A DNA stretch of 64,000 bases from CAVSUR01 sp963846005 (GCA_963846005.1 CAWJUH010000001.1:1488001-1552000), one strand, 5' to 3'. Shown: positions 27,746 to 36,834, counted from the stretch's first letter. Notes: generated from the sequence alone by a model not told the origin. Translations and numbers: made by a program.

Positions 27746-28885
27746 GTGCGGGGAGCCATCCGGGCCGTCACGGCCGCGGGCCTGGCGGCCGTGCTCGCGT
27801 CGGCGTGCAGCTCGGCGGGGCCGGCCCGGCCGGCGCCGTCATTATCAGCATCCGGCCGGCCGGCGGCCGGCGCCTCCGGCCATCCGGCCGGGCGGTCCGC
27901 CCCGGCCGGCCGGCTTCTGGCCTGCCTCGCTCCTGATACCGGCGGCATCGCCGACCGGTCGTTCAACGCGGCCGCGTGGCAGGGACTGCGGGCGGCGCGC
28001 GCCGCGCAGCCGGGCATCACGATCGCCTACCAGCCGTCGGCCGCGGGCAGCGGCTATCCGGCCAGCATCGGCGCGCTGATCCGGCGCCGGTGCGGGATCA
28101 TCGTCACCGTCGGGCTGCTGATGGCCGCCGCGACCAGGGCCGCGGCACTGGCCCACCCGCGGCAGCGGTTCGCGATCGCCGACTACGCCTACCGCAGGCC
28201 GGTCCGCAACATCGACGCGCTGGCCTTCGACACCGCGCAGAGCGCGTTCCTCGGCGGGTACCTGGCCGCCGGGATGTCGAAGACCGGCGTGGTGGGCACC
28301 TTCGGCGGCCAGCAGCTGGCCCCGGTGACCCGCTACCTGGACGGTTTCGCCGACGGGGTGCGCTACTACGACACCCGCAACCACGCCCGGGTCCGGCTGG
28401 CCGGGTGGAGCGAGCAGGCGCAGCGGGGCCTGTTCATCGACACCTTCCGCGGCCAGGGCTCGGGCCGGGCCGCGGCGCAGGCGCTGATCGGCGCGGGCGC
28501 GGACGTGATCTTCCCGGTGGCCGGCGCGGCCGGCGCGGACGCGGCCCGGGTGGTGGCGGCCGCGGACGCCGGGCGGCGCCGCCCGAAGGTCTTGCTGGAG
28601 TGGCCGGACACCAGCGGCTGCACCGCGCTGCCGCGCTACTGCCGGTACATCCTGGCCAGCGTCACCAAGAGCATCGCGCTGGAGGTGAAATCGGCCGTGC
28701 TGACCGCGGCCGCCGGGCGGCTGCGCGGCGGCACCCAGGTGGGCACGCTGGCCAACGGGGGGGTGGCGCTGACCGTGCCCGGCGGGGCCGGGGCGGTGCC
28801 GGCCAGCCTGTCCGCCGCGCTGGCCCGGATCCGGGGGCAGATCGCCAGCGGCGCGATCGTGCCGGCCACCAAGAGCCGGCGGTAG
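27746..28885 (+). CDS. Second BMP-family lipoprotein
   Basis: 379 aa and a paralogue of the first BMP protein. It has a lipobox (LASACSS), a Pro/Ala linker, PDTGGIADRSFNAAAWQGL, IIVTVGLLMAAAT, SAFLGGYLAAGMSKTGVVGTFGG and GADVIFPVAGAAGADAARV. The GTG start 9 nt behind permease 2 places it in the importer operon. Two binding proteins for one transporter suggest different nucleoside preferences. It is more Arg/Ala-rich and divergent than the first. Confidence 0.83.
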   Translation: MRGAIRAVTAAGLAAVLASACSSAGPARPAPSLSASGRPAAGASGHPAGRSAPAGRLLACLAPDTGGIADRSFNAAAWQGLRAARAAQPGITIAYQPSAAGSGYPASIGALIRRRCGIIVTVGLLMAAATRAAALAHPRQRFAIADYAYRRPVRNIDALAFDTAQSAFLGGYLAAGMSKTGVVGTFGGQQLAPVTRYLDGFADGVRYYDTRNHARVRLAGWSEQAQRGLFIDTFRGQGSGRAAAQALIGAGADVIFPVAGAAGADAARVVAAADAGRRRPKVLLEWPDTSGCTALPRYCRYILASVTKSIALEVKSAVLTAAAGRLRGGTQVGTLANGGVALTVPGGAGAVPASLSAALARIRGQIASGAIVPATKSRR

Positions 28886-29026
28886 CCCGGCCGCCGGTCC
28901 TGCGGGCCGTTGCCGGAGCCCCGGCGGCACCCGGCCGATCCGGCGGCCAGCGGGCCCCGGGGAGCCGCCGGCGGATCGTGCTAGCGTCCATGCCGTGCTG
29001 ATCCCGAATCGCGGCCGGGCGGCGGC

Positions 29027-29869
29027 GTGACCGCCGAGCCGATCGACCCCGCCGACCCGTACGCCGCCGCGGCGGCCAGCGCGGCCCGGCTGGCCGAGCT
29101 GACCGGCCACGCCAGGCACGACGCCGCGGTCGTGCTCGGCTCCGGCTGGGCGCCGGCCGCCGACGCGATCGGCGCCGCCGACGCGGAGGTGCCGCTGGCC
29201 GACCTCGGCGGCTTCCCCCGGCCGACCGTGACCGGGCACGTCCCGGCCGTCCGGTCGGTGCGCACCGGGCCGCTGCGGGTGCTGGTATTCCTCGGCCGCA
29301 GCCACCTGTACGAGGGGCTGCCGGTCAGCGCCATCGTGCACGGCGTGCGCACCGCCGCCGCCGCGGGCTGCCGCACGGTCGTGCTCACCAACGCCTCGGG
29401 CGGCATCAACCCCGCGTTCGGCACCGGCCAGCCGGTGCTGATCAGCGACCACCTCAACCTGACCGGCTGCTCCCCGCTGGCCGGCCCGCCGCCGCCGGAG
29501 CGCTTCGCGTCCCGGTTCACCGACCTGACCGACCTGTACGCGGCCCGGCTGCGCCGGGCCGCGCTGGCCGCTGACCCGTCGCTGGCCGAGGGCGTCTACG
29601 CGGCGCTGCCCGGCCCGCACTACGAGACGCCGGCCGAGATCCGGATGCTGCGCGCGGCCGGCGCGGACATGGTCGGCATGTCCACCGCGCTGGAGGCGAT
29701 CGCGGCCCGCCACCTCGGCGCCGAGGTGCTCGGCATCTCGCTGGTCACCAACCCGGCGGCCGGCCTGTCCCCCGGCGCCCTGGACCACGCCGAGGTGCTC
29801 GCGGCCGGCCAGCGCTCGGCCGCGGCAGTCGGCGCGCTGCTGGCGAAGATCCTGCCCGGAATCGGGTAA
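29027..29869 (+). CDS. Purine nucleoside phosphorylase
   Basis: 280 aa, class I (trimeric) type. It has VVLGSGWAPAADAI, GHVPAVRSVRTGPL, VLVFLGRSHLYEG, VVLTNASGGINPAFGTGQPVLISDHLNLTG, ALPGPHYETPAEIRML, ADMVGMSTALEAIAARH and LVTNPAAG. It cleaves purine (deoxy)nucleosides with phosphate to base and (deoxy)ribose-1-phosphate. GTG start. The next gene begins one base after its stop, and together they form a two-step salvage unit. Confidence 0.9.
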   Translation: MTAEPIDPADPYAAAAASAARLAELTGHARHDAAVVLGSGWAPAADAIGAADAEVPLADLGGFPRPTVTGHVPAVRSVRTGPLRVLVFLGRSHLYEGLPVSAIVHGVRTAAAAGCRTVVLTNASGGINPAFGTGQPVLISDHLNLTGCSPLAGPPPPERFASRFTDLTDLYAARLRRAALAADPSLAEGVYAALPGPHYETPAEIRMLRAAGADMVGMSTALEAIAARHLGAEVLGISLVTNPAAGLSPGALDHAEVLAAGQRSAAAVGALLAKILPGIG

Positions 29870-29870
29870 C

Positions 29871-31622
29871 GTGCCCGGCCACGCCGCGATCAGCGCCGCA
29901 TTGCGGGACCAGGCGGCCGCCTGGATCGCCGACGACCCGGACCCGCGCGACCAGGCCGAGCTGCAGGCCCTGCTGGACGACGGCGGACCGCAGGCCGCGG
30001 CCGACCTGGCCAGCCGGATGGCCGGCCGGCTGGAGTTCGGCACCGCGGGCCTGCGCGGCGCGGTCGGCGCCGGGCCGAACCGGATGAACCGCGCGGTGGT
30101 GCGCGGCACCACGGCGGCGCTGGCCGACTGGCTGCTGCGCCGCACCGGCGGCGAGGCCGCGCGGCAGGGCGTGGTCATCGGCTGCGATGCGCGGCACCGC
30201 TCGGAGGAATTCGCCGCCGAGGCGGCCCGGGTGCTGGCCGGGGCGGGCATCGCCGTGCACCTGCTGCCGCCGCGCCAGCCCACCCCGCTGCTGGCGTTCT
30301 GCGTCCGGTGGCGGCAGGCCGCCGCCGGGGTCATGATCACCGCCAGCCACAACCCGCCCGCCGACAACGGCTACAAGCTCTACGACGAGACCGGCGCGCA
30401 GATCGTGCCGCCCGCCGACGCGGAGATCGAGGCCGCCATCGCCGCACTCGGCCCGCTCGCGCAGGTCCCGGTGGCCGGGCTGGGCGACCCGCTGATCAGC
30501 AGGCCCGGCGACGAGGCCGCCCGGAGCTACCTGGCGGCGATCTGCCCGGCCGCCGGGCCGGGCAGAGCGGGCGGCGGCGGGCCGGGCAGCGGACCGGGCG
30601 GCGGGCTGGACGGCACCGCCTGGCTGCGCTTCACCTACACCCCGCTGCACGGGGTGGCCGCGGAACTGGCCCAGCAGGCGTTCGAGCGGGCCGGGTTCTC
30701 GCCACCCGACCTGGTCACCGCCCAGATCCGGCCCGATCCCGATTTCCCCACCGTGCGGTTCCCGAACCCGGAGGAGCCCGGCGCACTCGACCTCGCGCTG
30801 GCGCTGGCCCGGCGGACCAGCGCCGACCTGGTCATCGCCAACGATCCCGACGGTGACCGGCTCGCGGTGGCGGTGCCGGGCCCGGGGGGCAGCGACGGCT
30901 GGCAGGCCCTGACCGGTGACCAGGTCGGCGCGCTGCTCGGCGCCTACCTGCTGGAGCAGGTGCCCGCCGGGGACCGGGCCGCCTCCCTGGTCGTGACCAC
31001 GATCGTGTCCTCCACCCTGCTGTCGCGGATCGCGGCCGCGGCCGGGGCCCGGTTCGCCCAGACCCTGACCGGGTTCAAGTGGATCGTCCGGGCCGGCGAC
31101 CACGCCCCGCAGGCCCGGTTCGCGTTCGGCTACGAGGAGGCCCTCGGGTACTGCGTCGGCACGGCGGTGCGGGACAAGGACGGGATCAGCGCGGCGCTGG
31201 CGGTGCTGCGCCTCGCCGCCGCGGCCCGGTCGGCGGGCCGGTCGCTGCGGGAGGAGTACGACGCGCTGGAAGAGCGCCACGGCGTGCACCTGACCGGCCA
31301 GCTCACGGTGGCCAGCCGGACCCCGGCCGAGGTGATGGCGCGGCTGCGCGGCGACATGCCCGCCGAGCTCGGCGGCCAGCCGGTGACCGGGATCACCGAC
31401 TTCACCGGCGGGGCCGGCGGCCTGCCGTCCGCCGACGTGCTGCGCTACCAGCTGCCCGGCGGCCGGGCGGTGATCCGGCCGAGCGGCACCGAGCCGAAGA
31501 TCAAGGCCTACCTGGAGGTCGTCGAGCCGGTGCCGCCCGGGCAGCTGGCCGCCGCCCGGGCGGCCGCGCAGGCGAGGATGGAGCCGCTGCGCGAGGCGGT
31601 GGCGGCGCTGCTGGCGGGCTGA
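29871..31622 (+). CDS. Phosphosugar mutase, likely phosphopentomutase
   Basis: 583 aa of the alpha-D-phosphohexomutase superfamily. It has the phosphoserine loop TASHNPPADNGYK, the Mg-binding loop NDPDGDRLA, the sugar loop GYEEALGY and the phosphate loop RPSGTEPKIKAYLE. Length and the FGTAGLRG motif fit PGM2-like phosphopento/phosphohexomutases. Directly behind purine nucleoside phosphorylase, and with no deoB in the window, interconversion of ribose-1- and ribose-5-phosphate is the likely role. GTG start. Confidence 0.85.
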   Translation: MPGHAAISAALRDQAAAWIADDPDPRDQAELQALLDDGGPQAAADLASRMAGRLEFGTAGLRGAVGAGPNRMNRAVVRGTTAALADWLLRRTGGEAARQGVVIGCDARHRSEEFAAEAARVLAGAGIAVHLLPPRQPTPLLAFCVRWRQAAAGVMITASHNPPADNGYKLYDETGAQIVPPADAEIEAAIAALGPLAQVPVAGLGDPLISRPGDEAARSYLAAICPAAGPGRAGGGGPGSGPGGGLDGTAWLRFTYTPLHGVAAELAQQAFERAGFSPPDLVTAQIRPDPDFPTVRFPNPEEPGALDLALALARRTSADLVIANDPDGDRLAVAVPGPGGSDGWQALTGDQVGALLGAYLLEQVPAGDRAASLVVTTIVSSTLLSRIAAAAGARFAQTLTGFKWIVRAGDHAPQARFAFGYEEALGYCVGTAVRDKDGISAALAVLRLAAAARSAGRSLREEYDALEERHGVHLTGQLTVASRTPAEVMARLRGDMPAELGGQPVTGITDFTGGAGGLPSADVLRYQLPGGRAVIRPSGTEPKIKAYLEVVEPVPPGQLAAARAAAQARMEPLREAVAALLAG

Positions 31623-31674
31623 CCGGCCGCGCCGCGCCCGGCCTGCGCGGGTCAGCCGGCCAGCCGGCCGCCGG

Positions 31675-31884
31675 TCAGTCGGGGACCGCGACGATCACGT
31701 CCGAGGCCTTGACCACGGCCACCACCTCGCTGCCCTCGGCCAGGCCCAGCTCGCGCGCCGCCTCGACCGTGATCGAGGCCACCAGGCGCACCCCGGCCGC
31801 GTCCAGCACGACGTTGGCAGTCGCCTCGCCGCGGGTGATGCCGGTGACGCGGGCGCGGATCTGGTTGCGGGCGGACAGTCGCAT
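31675..31884 (-). CDS. Mop-type molybdate-binding protein, 69 aa
   Basis: A single TOBE/Mop domain: LSARNQIRARVTGITRGEATANVVLDA, LVASITVEAARELGLAEGSEVVAVVKASDVIVAV. Stand-alone Mop proteins bind molybdate or pterin in the cytosol as oligomers. It is divergent from an XdhC-like gene, consistent with molybdenum-enzyme metabolism, although no molybdenum enzyme is encoded in the window. Confidence 0.87.
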   Translation of the reverse strand: MRLSARNQIRARVTGITRGEATANVVLDAAGVRLVASITVEAARELGLAEGSEVVAVVKASDVIVAVPD

Positions 31885-31971
31885 GACGGCTCCGATCTGC
31901 TGGCGGGAGGCCGGCCGGGCGGCCGGACGACTCATTGTGGCCGGCCGCCGGGTCGTGGCAAGCTCGGACTC

Positions 31972-32502
31972 ATGAGCCACCCGCACGAAGACCCGGCCTG
32001 CGACGTCGCGCACGGCCGCGCGCAGGCCCCGCCGTCCGGCAAGGTTCTCGTCGCGGTGTTCGACACCCCGGTGGCCCGGTACCTGCTGCGTTACGGCGCC
32101 GACGCCGGGTACCGGGCCGTGCTGATCGAGCCCGACCCGCAGCGGGCCAAGGAGACGGGCGAGACCGCGCCGGACTGGCTGGAGACCGGCCAGGCGGTGT
32201 CCGGCCCCGCGGCCGGCGCCGACGTGGTGGTCACCGACCACCACCGGGCCGAACTGGGCGTGATGCTGCGCGACGCGCTGGCCGGGCAGGCTCGCTGGGT
32301 CGGCATCATGGGCAATCCGCGGGTGGCGCCGCCGCACGTCGCCGCGCTGGCCGAACTCGGGGTCAGCCCGGATCAGATCAGCCGGGTGCACCGGCCCATC
32401 GGGATCAACATCGGCTCGCGCACCCCGGCCGAGATCGCCGTCGCCACCCTCGCCGGGCTGATCGCCGACCGCAACGGCAAGCCCGGCGGCTTCGAGTTCT
32501 GA
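31972..32502 (+). CDS. XdhC-like molybdenum-enzyme maturation protein (Rossmann domain)
   Basis: 176 aa. It corresponds to the C-terminal Rossmann half of XdhC/CoxF: KVLVAVFDTPVARYLLRYGADAGYRAVLIEP, VVVTDHHRAELGVMLRDAL, ARWVGIMGNPR, and SRVHRPIGINIGSRTPAEIAVATLAGLIA. XdhC helps insert the sulfurated molybdenum cofactor into xanthine dehydrogenases. The N-terminal XdhC domain is absent, so this is the short form. Next to the Mop gene, it may serve a purine-oxidising enzyme elsewhere. Confidence 0.82.
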   Translation: MSHPHEDPACDVAHGRAQAPPSGKVLVAVFDTPVARYLLRYGADAGYRAVLIEPDPQRAKETGETAPDWLETGQAVSGPAAGADVVVTDHHRAELGVMLRDALAGQARWVGIMGNPRVAPPHVAALAELGVSPDQISRVHRPIGINIGSRTPAEIAVATLAGLIADRNGKPGGFEF

Positions 32503-32505
32503 GCC

Positions 32506-32967
32506 ATGCCACCGCAACCAGGCCCGGCCGGCTACTCCGGCACGCCGCTGGCCCGCAAGCTCGGCATCGGCGAGGACGACGAGGTCGCGGTGGTCGGCGC
32601 CCCGGACGGGTTCACCGGCCGGCTGGCCGCTGAGGTGGGCGACGAGGCGGTGCTGCGGGACGGGCTGGAAGACGGCGGGCTGGACGGCGACCGCCCGGAC
32701 GGCCCCGGGCTGTTCGACGTGATCATCGCGTTCGTCACCGAGCGGGCCGAGCTGGCCGCGGACCTGGACCGGCTGCGCGGCCGGATGGCACCGGCCTGCG
32801 GGCTGTGGATCGCCTGGCCCAAGCGCGCATCCGGGCTGCCCACCGACATGACCGACGGCGCGGTGCGGGAGATCGCGCTGCCCACCGGCCTGGTCGACAA
32901 CAAGGTGTGCGCAATCGACGCCACCTGGACCGCGCTGCGCCTGGTCATCAGGCGGGAGAACCGCTAG
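32506..32967 (+). CDS. DUF3052-like protein, 153 aa
   Basis: It starts 3 nt after the XdhC-like stop. The N-terminal GYSGTPLARKLGIGEDDEVAVVGAPDGF and the later LFDVIIAFVTERAEL...GLWIAWPKRASGLPTDMTDGAVREIALPTGLVDNKVCAID match the actinobacterial DUF3052 pattern. The function is unknown. Its last 4 nt overlap the convergent VOC gene. Confidence 0.75.
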   Translation: MPPQPGPAGYSGTPLARKLGIGEDDEVAVVGAPDGFTGRLAAEVGDEAVLRDGLEDGGLDGDRPDGPGLFDVIIAFVTERAELAADLDRLRGRMAPACGLWIAWPKRASGLPTDMTDGAVREIALPTGLVDNKVCAIDATWTALRLVIRRENR

Positions 32968-33500
32968 CGGCCGTCCCGGCCCGGGCCGAGCAGCTCCTCG
33001 CCGTTGAAGACGCCGAGGCCTTCGCAGTAGAGCTCCAGGCCGACCCCGTTGGGGTCGTGGAAGTACATGCTCTCCTCGATCCCGCGGTCCGGGCCGAGAT
33101 AGTCCATCCCGGCCTGGTCGAGCTTGGCCCGCGCCGCCTCGTACTGCTCCGGCGAGACCGAGATCGCCATGTGCTGGACCGCGCCGATCGTCTCGGTGAA
33201 CGCCGGGTGCTCGTGGCCGGGGAAGTCGAAGAAGCCCAGCAGGTTGCGGTTCCCCAGGTCGAAGAAGAAGTGACTGGAGCCGGCGTAGTCGCGGTTCTCC
33301 ACCAGCTCGACCAGCGGGAAGCCGAGGAACTCCTGGTAGAACCGGATGGTCTCCTCGACGTCCCGGCAGATCAGCGCCACGTGGTGGATGCCGGACACCG
33401 TGGTGGCGGGCCGCCTGGCGGCCGGCCGCAGGTAACGCTGCCGCAGTTCCTCCCGGCGGGCCCGGACCCGCTCCAGCTCGGCGCCTTCTGGCTGTGGCAT
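32964..33500 (-). CDS. VOC (glyoxalase/dioxygenase-fold) protein, 178 aa
   Basis: After a charged helical N-terminus the VOC fold begins with GIHHVALICRDVEETIRFYQEFLGFPLVE. It continues with SSHFFFDLGNRNLLGFFDFPG, AVQHMAISVSPEQYEAARAKL and a final YFHDPNGVGLELYCEG. His and Glu at the usual metal positions are present. VOC enzymes include dioxygenases, glyoxalases and epimerases; the substrate is not clear. Confidence 0.8.
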   Translation of the reverse strand: MPQPEGAELERVRARREELRQRYLRPAARRPATTVSGIHHVALICRDVEETIRFYQEFLGFPLVELVENRDYAGSSHFFFDLGNRNLLGFFDFPGHEHPAFTETIGAVQHMAISVSPEQYEAARAKLDQAGMDYLGPDRGIEESMYFHDPNGVGLELYCEGLGVFNGEELLGPGRDGR

Positions 33501-33724
33501 GCCCGGCCTCCCTGGCTTCGTCCTACTCCGCCATTTTCGCCTACCGGCCGGGCCGGCCGCTGCCCCGGCGCAGGTTTAGGCCGGCCCGCTGCCGTCCTCC
33601 GCACCCGTGGAATGTTGCGCGTTCAATTATCGTTGGGGCGAGCAGGACATAATGGTGGCGAGCGGGGCTCCGCACCGGGGCCAGCCCGCCGCCCGGCTAG
33701 CCACCCGCCGGAAAGGAAGACGCC

Positions 33725-34723
33725 ATGCCCGCGGTCACCGTCGACGACATTCTGCTGCTGCCGAGGATCACTGAGCCGGACCGTGCCATCCCGCACGACC
33801 GCCCGGTGCTGACGGTGACGACCGCCCCGTCGGGCTTCGAGGGCGAGGGCTTCCCGGTCCGCCGGGCGTTCGCCGGGGTGGACCTGAGCGCGCTCGACCC
33901 GTTCATCCACATGGACCAGATGGGCGAGGTCAACTACGCCCCGGGCGAGCCGAAGGGCACGCCCTGGCACCCGCACCGCGGCTTCGAGACCGTCACCTAC
34001 ATCATCGACGGCGTCTTCGAGCACCAGGACTCCAACGGCGGCGGCGGCCTGATCACCAACGGCGACACCCAGTGGATGACCGCGGGCGGCGGGATCTTGC
34101 ACATCGAGAAGCCGCCGGAGGCGCTGGTGGCCAGCGGCGGGCTGTTCCACGGGTTCCAGCTCTGGGTCAACCTGCCGGCCGCGATGAAGATGACCGTGCC
34201 GCGCTACCAGGACATCCGGGCCAGGGAAGTGGCCCTGCTCAGCTCGGCCGACGGCGGCACGCTGGTCCGGGTCATCGCCGGCGACGTCGCCGGGCACCCA
34301 GGCCCGGGCGTCACCCACACCCCGATCACGCTGCTGCACGCGACGCTGCAGCCGGGCGCCCAGCTGCGGCTGCCGTGGCGGGCCGACTTCAACGCCCTCG
34401 GCTACGTGCTGGCCGGGTCGGGCACCGCGGGCGCGGAGCAGCGCCCGGTGCGGACCGGGCAGCTGGCCGTGTTCGGCCCCGGCGACGCGCTGACCTTCGG
34501 CGCGGACCGGCGCGCGGACGGGCCGAGCGAGGGCATGGACGTGCTGGTCCTCGGCGGCCAGCCGATCCGTGAGCCGGTGGCCGCGTACGGGCCGTTCGTG
34601 ATGAACACCCGCGCCGAGCTGGTGCAGGCGTTCGAGGACTTCCAGGCCGGCCGGCTCGGCTCCATCCCGGCCCAGCACGAGTCCGTCCCGGAGGGCAACC
34701 ACCCCGGCCACGACGTGCTCTGA
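33725..34723 (+). CDS. Pirin-family bicupin protein, 332 aa
   Basis: Pirin hallmarks are DPFIHMDQMGEVNYAPGEPKGTPWHPHRGFETVTYIIDG (metal-binding His pair), GDTQWMTAGGGILHIEKPP, and FHGFQLWVNLPAAMKMTVPRYQDI. Pirins are iron-containing bicupins, some with quercetinase activity. An AGGAAG-type ribosome site precedes the ATG. The stretch upstream has an AT-rich patch with a possible -10 (CATAAT, 33648-33653). A long hairpin follows 18 nt after the stop. Confidence 0.88.
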   Translation: MPAVTVDDILLLPRITEPDRAIPHDRPVLTVTTAPSGFEGEGFPVRRAFAGVDLSALDPFIHMDQMGEVNYAPGEPKGTPWHPHRGFETVTYIIDGVFEHQDSNGGGGLITNGDTQWMTAGGGILHIEKPPEALVASGGLFHGFQLWVNLPAAMKMTVPRYQDIRAREVALLSSADGGTLVRVIAGDVAGHPGPGVTHTPITLLHATLQPGAQLRLPWRADFNALGYVLAGSGTAGAEQRPVRTGQLAVFGPGDALTFGADRRADGPSEGMDVLVLGGQPIREPVAAYGPFVMNTRAELVQAFEDFQAGRLGSIPAQHESVPEGNHPGHDVL

Positions 34724-34741
34724 TCCCCGCTGCACCATCAG

Positions 34742-34782
34742 CGTGCGGGATTTTCAGTTCCTGCAACTGAAAATCCCGCACG
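34742..34782. repeat. 18-bp inverted repeat (hairpin family, copy 2)
   Basis: CGTGCGGGATTTTCAGTT (34742-34759), loop CCTGC, and the exact complementary arm (34765-34782). It lies between the pirin stop and the next start. Its core resembles the palindromes at 5211 and 36764. Confidence 0.87.
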
Positions 34783-34819
34783 GTCCTCAGCCGCCTGCCA
34801 CTTCGCCGGCGCTGGCATC

Positions 34820-35556
34820 ATGACCAGTATGGGACAGGCCATCGTGCTGGTGCACGCGCCCGCGCTCGGCCGGCCAGCTGGCAGCCGGTCGCCGCCGAGC
34901 TGGCTGGGCCAGGCCGCGCGGTGGTGGTGCCGTCGCTGGCGGAGCTCGCGGACGGCCCGCCGCCGTACTGGCCGCGGCTGGTCAGCGAGGTCGTCAGCCA
35001 GGTTCCTGCTGTCCCCGTCACGGCCGGTCCGCGCGAGACTGGCGCACCGGCCGCGGATCAGCTGGTGCTGGTGCTGCACTCGGGGGCCGGGCCGTTCGCC
35101 GGGCCGCTGTGCGCCGCGCTCGCGCCCCGCGAGGTGACCGTGATATTCGCCGACGCGAGCCTGCCGGGCCGGGACGGCGGCGGCCCGGTCGTCGACGCCG
35201 CGTTCCTGCCCTACCTGCGCGAGCTGGCCCGCGACGGGCTGGTGCCACCGTGGCCGCAATGGTTTCCCGGCGAGGACCTGGACCCGCTGTTCCCCGACGC
35301 GGCGGCCCGGAGCGCGGTGCTCGCGCAGGCCCGGGCGCTGCCGCTGGGCTGCTATACCGAGCGGATTCCGCCCGCTGCGGCCGGCTGGCCGCCTCGCCGG
35401 GCGGCCTACCTGCTGTTCTCGCCCGGGTACCAGCAGACGGCCGCCGAGGCGGCCGCCCGCGGCTGGCCCGTCGCCGAGCTGGCCGGCGAGCACCTGCACA
35501 TGCTGGTCCGGCCCGCGGAGGTGGCGGCAGCGATCATGCGGCTGGCAGAGCCGTGA
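34820..35556 (+). CDS. Alpha/beta-hydrolase-like protein, frameshifted
   Basis: The start MTSMGQAIVLVHAPALG is in one frame. The continuation SWQPVAAELAGPGRAVVVPSLAELADG is one base over, with a base missing near 34868-34876 (GGCCGGCC run). Repaired, it is about 245 aa with the hydrolase-like core DQLVLVLHSGAGPFAGPLCAALAP, VIFADASLPG and a late LAGEHLHMLVRPAEVA (His near the C-terminus). The substrate is unknown. The leader and first codons (GCTGGCATCATGACC) are shared with the dioxygenase gene at 36835. Confidence 0.6.
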
Positions 35557-35619
35557 CCAGCGCGCAAGCGGGGCAGGCCGACCGGGCCGGCCGCCCGCGC
35601 GTCCGCCAGCCGGCCACCC

Positions 35620-36168
35620 TTACGGGCGGGTGAAGACCGCGCGGATGACGATGGTGTTGTGCAGGGACGCCATCCGCAGCGGGCTGTAGGTCAGGCCGAA
35701 GTCCGCCCGGTTGACCGGGACCTCGGCGTCGATCCGCACCTCCTGCGCGGTGGCGGAGACCTTCGCGTCGAAGGCGAGCGGGCGGGTGCTGCCGCGGACG
35801 GTCAGGCTGCCGGTCACCCGGGCGCCGCCGCTGGCGGGCTGCATGCCGTCGACGGCGAAGGTGATGTCCGGGTGACGGGCGGCGTCGAAGACCTTGGCCG
35901 ACCGCAGGTCCTTGTCGCGCATCTTGCTCTTGGTGTCGACCGATGCGGCGGCCACGGTGACGGTGCCGGTGACCTGGCCGGCCGGTGTAACCGTGCCGTC
36001 GCCGGCGACCTGGCGGAACACGCCGTGCACCGGCAGCAGGCCCCAGGTGTGCCTGGTCTCCAGCCGGACCTGCGACCTGGCCGGGTCCAGGGTCCAGGAC
36101 CCGGCGAGCGCGCCGCCGGTGACCAGCGCCTGCAGTGCGGAGACGGTCAGTTCTTCCTGCGGGGCCAT
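35620..36168 (-). CDS. YceI-family protein, 182 aa
   Basis: A cytosolic YceI (lipocalin-like, isoprenoid-binding fold) protein: LAGSWTLDPARSQVRLETRHTWGLLPVHGVF, SVDTKSKMRDKDLRSAKVFDAARHPDITF, VTGSLTVRGSTRPLAFD and VPVNRADFGLTYSPLRMASLHNTIVI. There is no signal peptide. It is divergent from a MarR gene across an AT-rich control region, so it is probably the regulated target. The biological role of YceI in actinobacteria is not settled. Confidence 0.87.
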   Translation of the reverse strand: MAPQEELTVSALQALVTGGALAGSWTLDPARSQVRLETRHTWGLLPVHGVFRQVAGDGTVTPAGQVTGTVTVAAASVDTKSKMRDKDLRSAKVFDAARHPDITFAVDGMQPASGGARVTGSLTVRGSTRPLAFDAKVSATAQEVRIDAEVPVNRADFGLTYSPLRMASLHNTIVIRAVFTRP

Positions 36169-36190
36169 GTCGCCCTCCGTAGAGCTCGTT

Positions 36191-36220
36191 GTTGAAAACG
36201 AAATAGTTTTGATAGCAAAA
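36191..36220. promoter_or_regulatory. AT-rich palindromic site between yceI and marR
   Basis: TTTTG-ATAG-CAAAA (36207-36220) is preceded by TTGAAAAC...GTTTTGA (36192-36212), giving overlapping inverted repeats in an AT-rich island. MarR-family operators are short AT-rich palindromes, so this is the likely binding site controlling both genes. Confidence 0.5.
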
Positions 36221-36274
36221 GCATATAGACTAGGGTCCGGGTGTCAAGGTGAGGCTGCTCCTGGAGGCGGGGCC

Positions 36275-36742
36275 ATGGCGGGCGCGGCGGGCGGTTCTGA
36301 GCACTCCGCGCTGTGCCTGCGGCTGATGGCGCTGTTTCCCCGGGTGACCAGGGGCATGCGGCGCTGGCAAGACCGCGCCGCGGCCGCGCCCGCGCCGCTG
36401 AGCCCGCGGCACGTTGCCGCGCTGGAGCAGATCCGCGGCGGCCCGCTCACCGTCGGCGAGCTGGCCGCCAAGCTGGGCCTGACCTTGCCGACCGTCAGCG
36501 GCGTGCTCGCCGACCTCGACCGGGCGGGCCTGGTCGAGCGGCGCCCCGACCCGGCCGACCGGCGGCGCACGATCGTCCAGATCATCCCCGGCCAGGCCGT
36601 CCTGGTCGGCCACTGGCTGGACGGTGCGGCCCAGCCGCTGGCCCGCGTCCTGGACCAGCTCACCCCCGCCGAGCAGGGAGCTTTCCTCAAGGCCATGGAC
36701 CTGCTCGAAACCGAGCTGCACCGGCAGGACACCCCCGGCTGA
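36275..36742 (+). CDS. MarR-family regulator, 155 aa
   Basis: A winged-helix protein: LSPRHVAALEQIRGGPLTVGELAAKLGLTLPTVSGVLADLDRAGLVERRPDPADRRRTIVQI, with the wing DPADRRRT typical of MarR. Flanking helices (LRLMALFPRVTRGMRRWQ; LDQLTPAEQGAFLKAMDLLETEL) form the dimer interface. The ATG at 36275 is chosen from the family N-terminus; the frame is open upstream. It is divergent from yceI. Confidence 0.85.
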   Translation: MAGAAGGSEHSALCLRLMALFPRVTRGMRRWQDRAAAAPAPLSPRHVAALEQIRGGPLTVGELAAKLGLTLPTVSGVLADLDRAGLVERRPDPADRRRTIVQIIPGQAVLVGHWLDGAAQPLARVLDQLTPAEQGAFLKAMDLLETELHRQDTPG

Positions 36743-36763
36743 GGCAGCCCGATGGAGGCCGTT

Positions 36764-36808
36764 ATCGTGCAGGATTTTCAGCTTCAGGAACGGAAAACCC
36801 CGCACGAT
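36764..36808. repeat. Imperfect 22-bp inverted repeat (hairpin family, copy 3)
   Basis: The left arm begins ATCGTGCAGGATTTTC and the right arm is its approximate complement, with 17 of 22 positions pairing. It lies 21 nt after the MarR stop and 26 nt before the next start. It has the same core as the palindromes at 5211 and 34742. Confidence 0.75.
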
Positions 36809-36834
36809 CCTGAGGCGGCCGCGGCGCTGGCATC

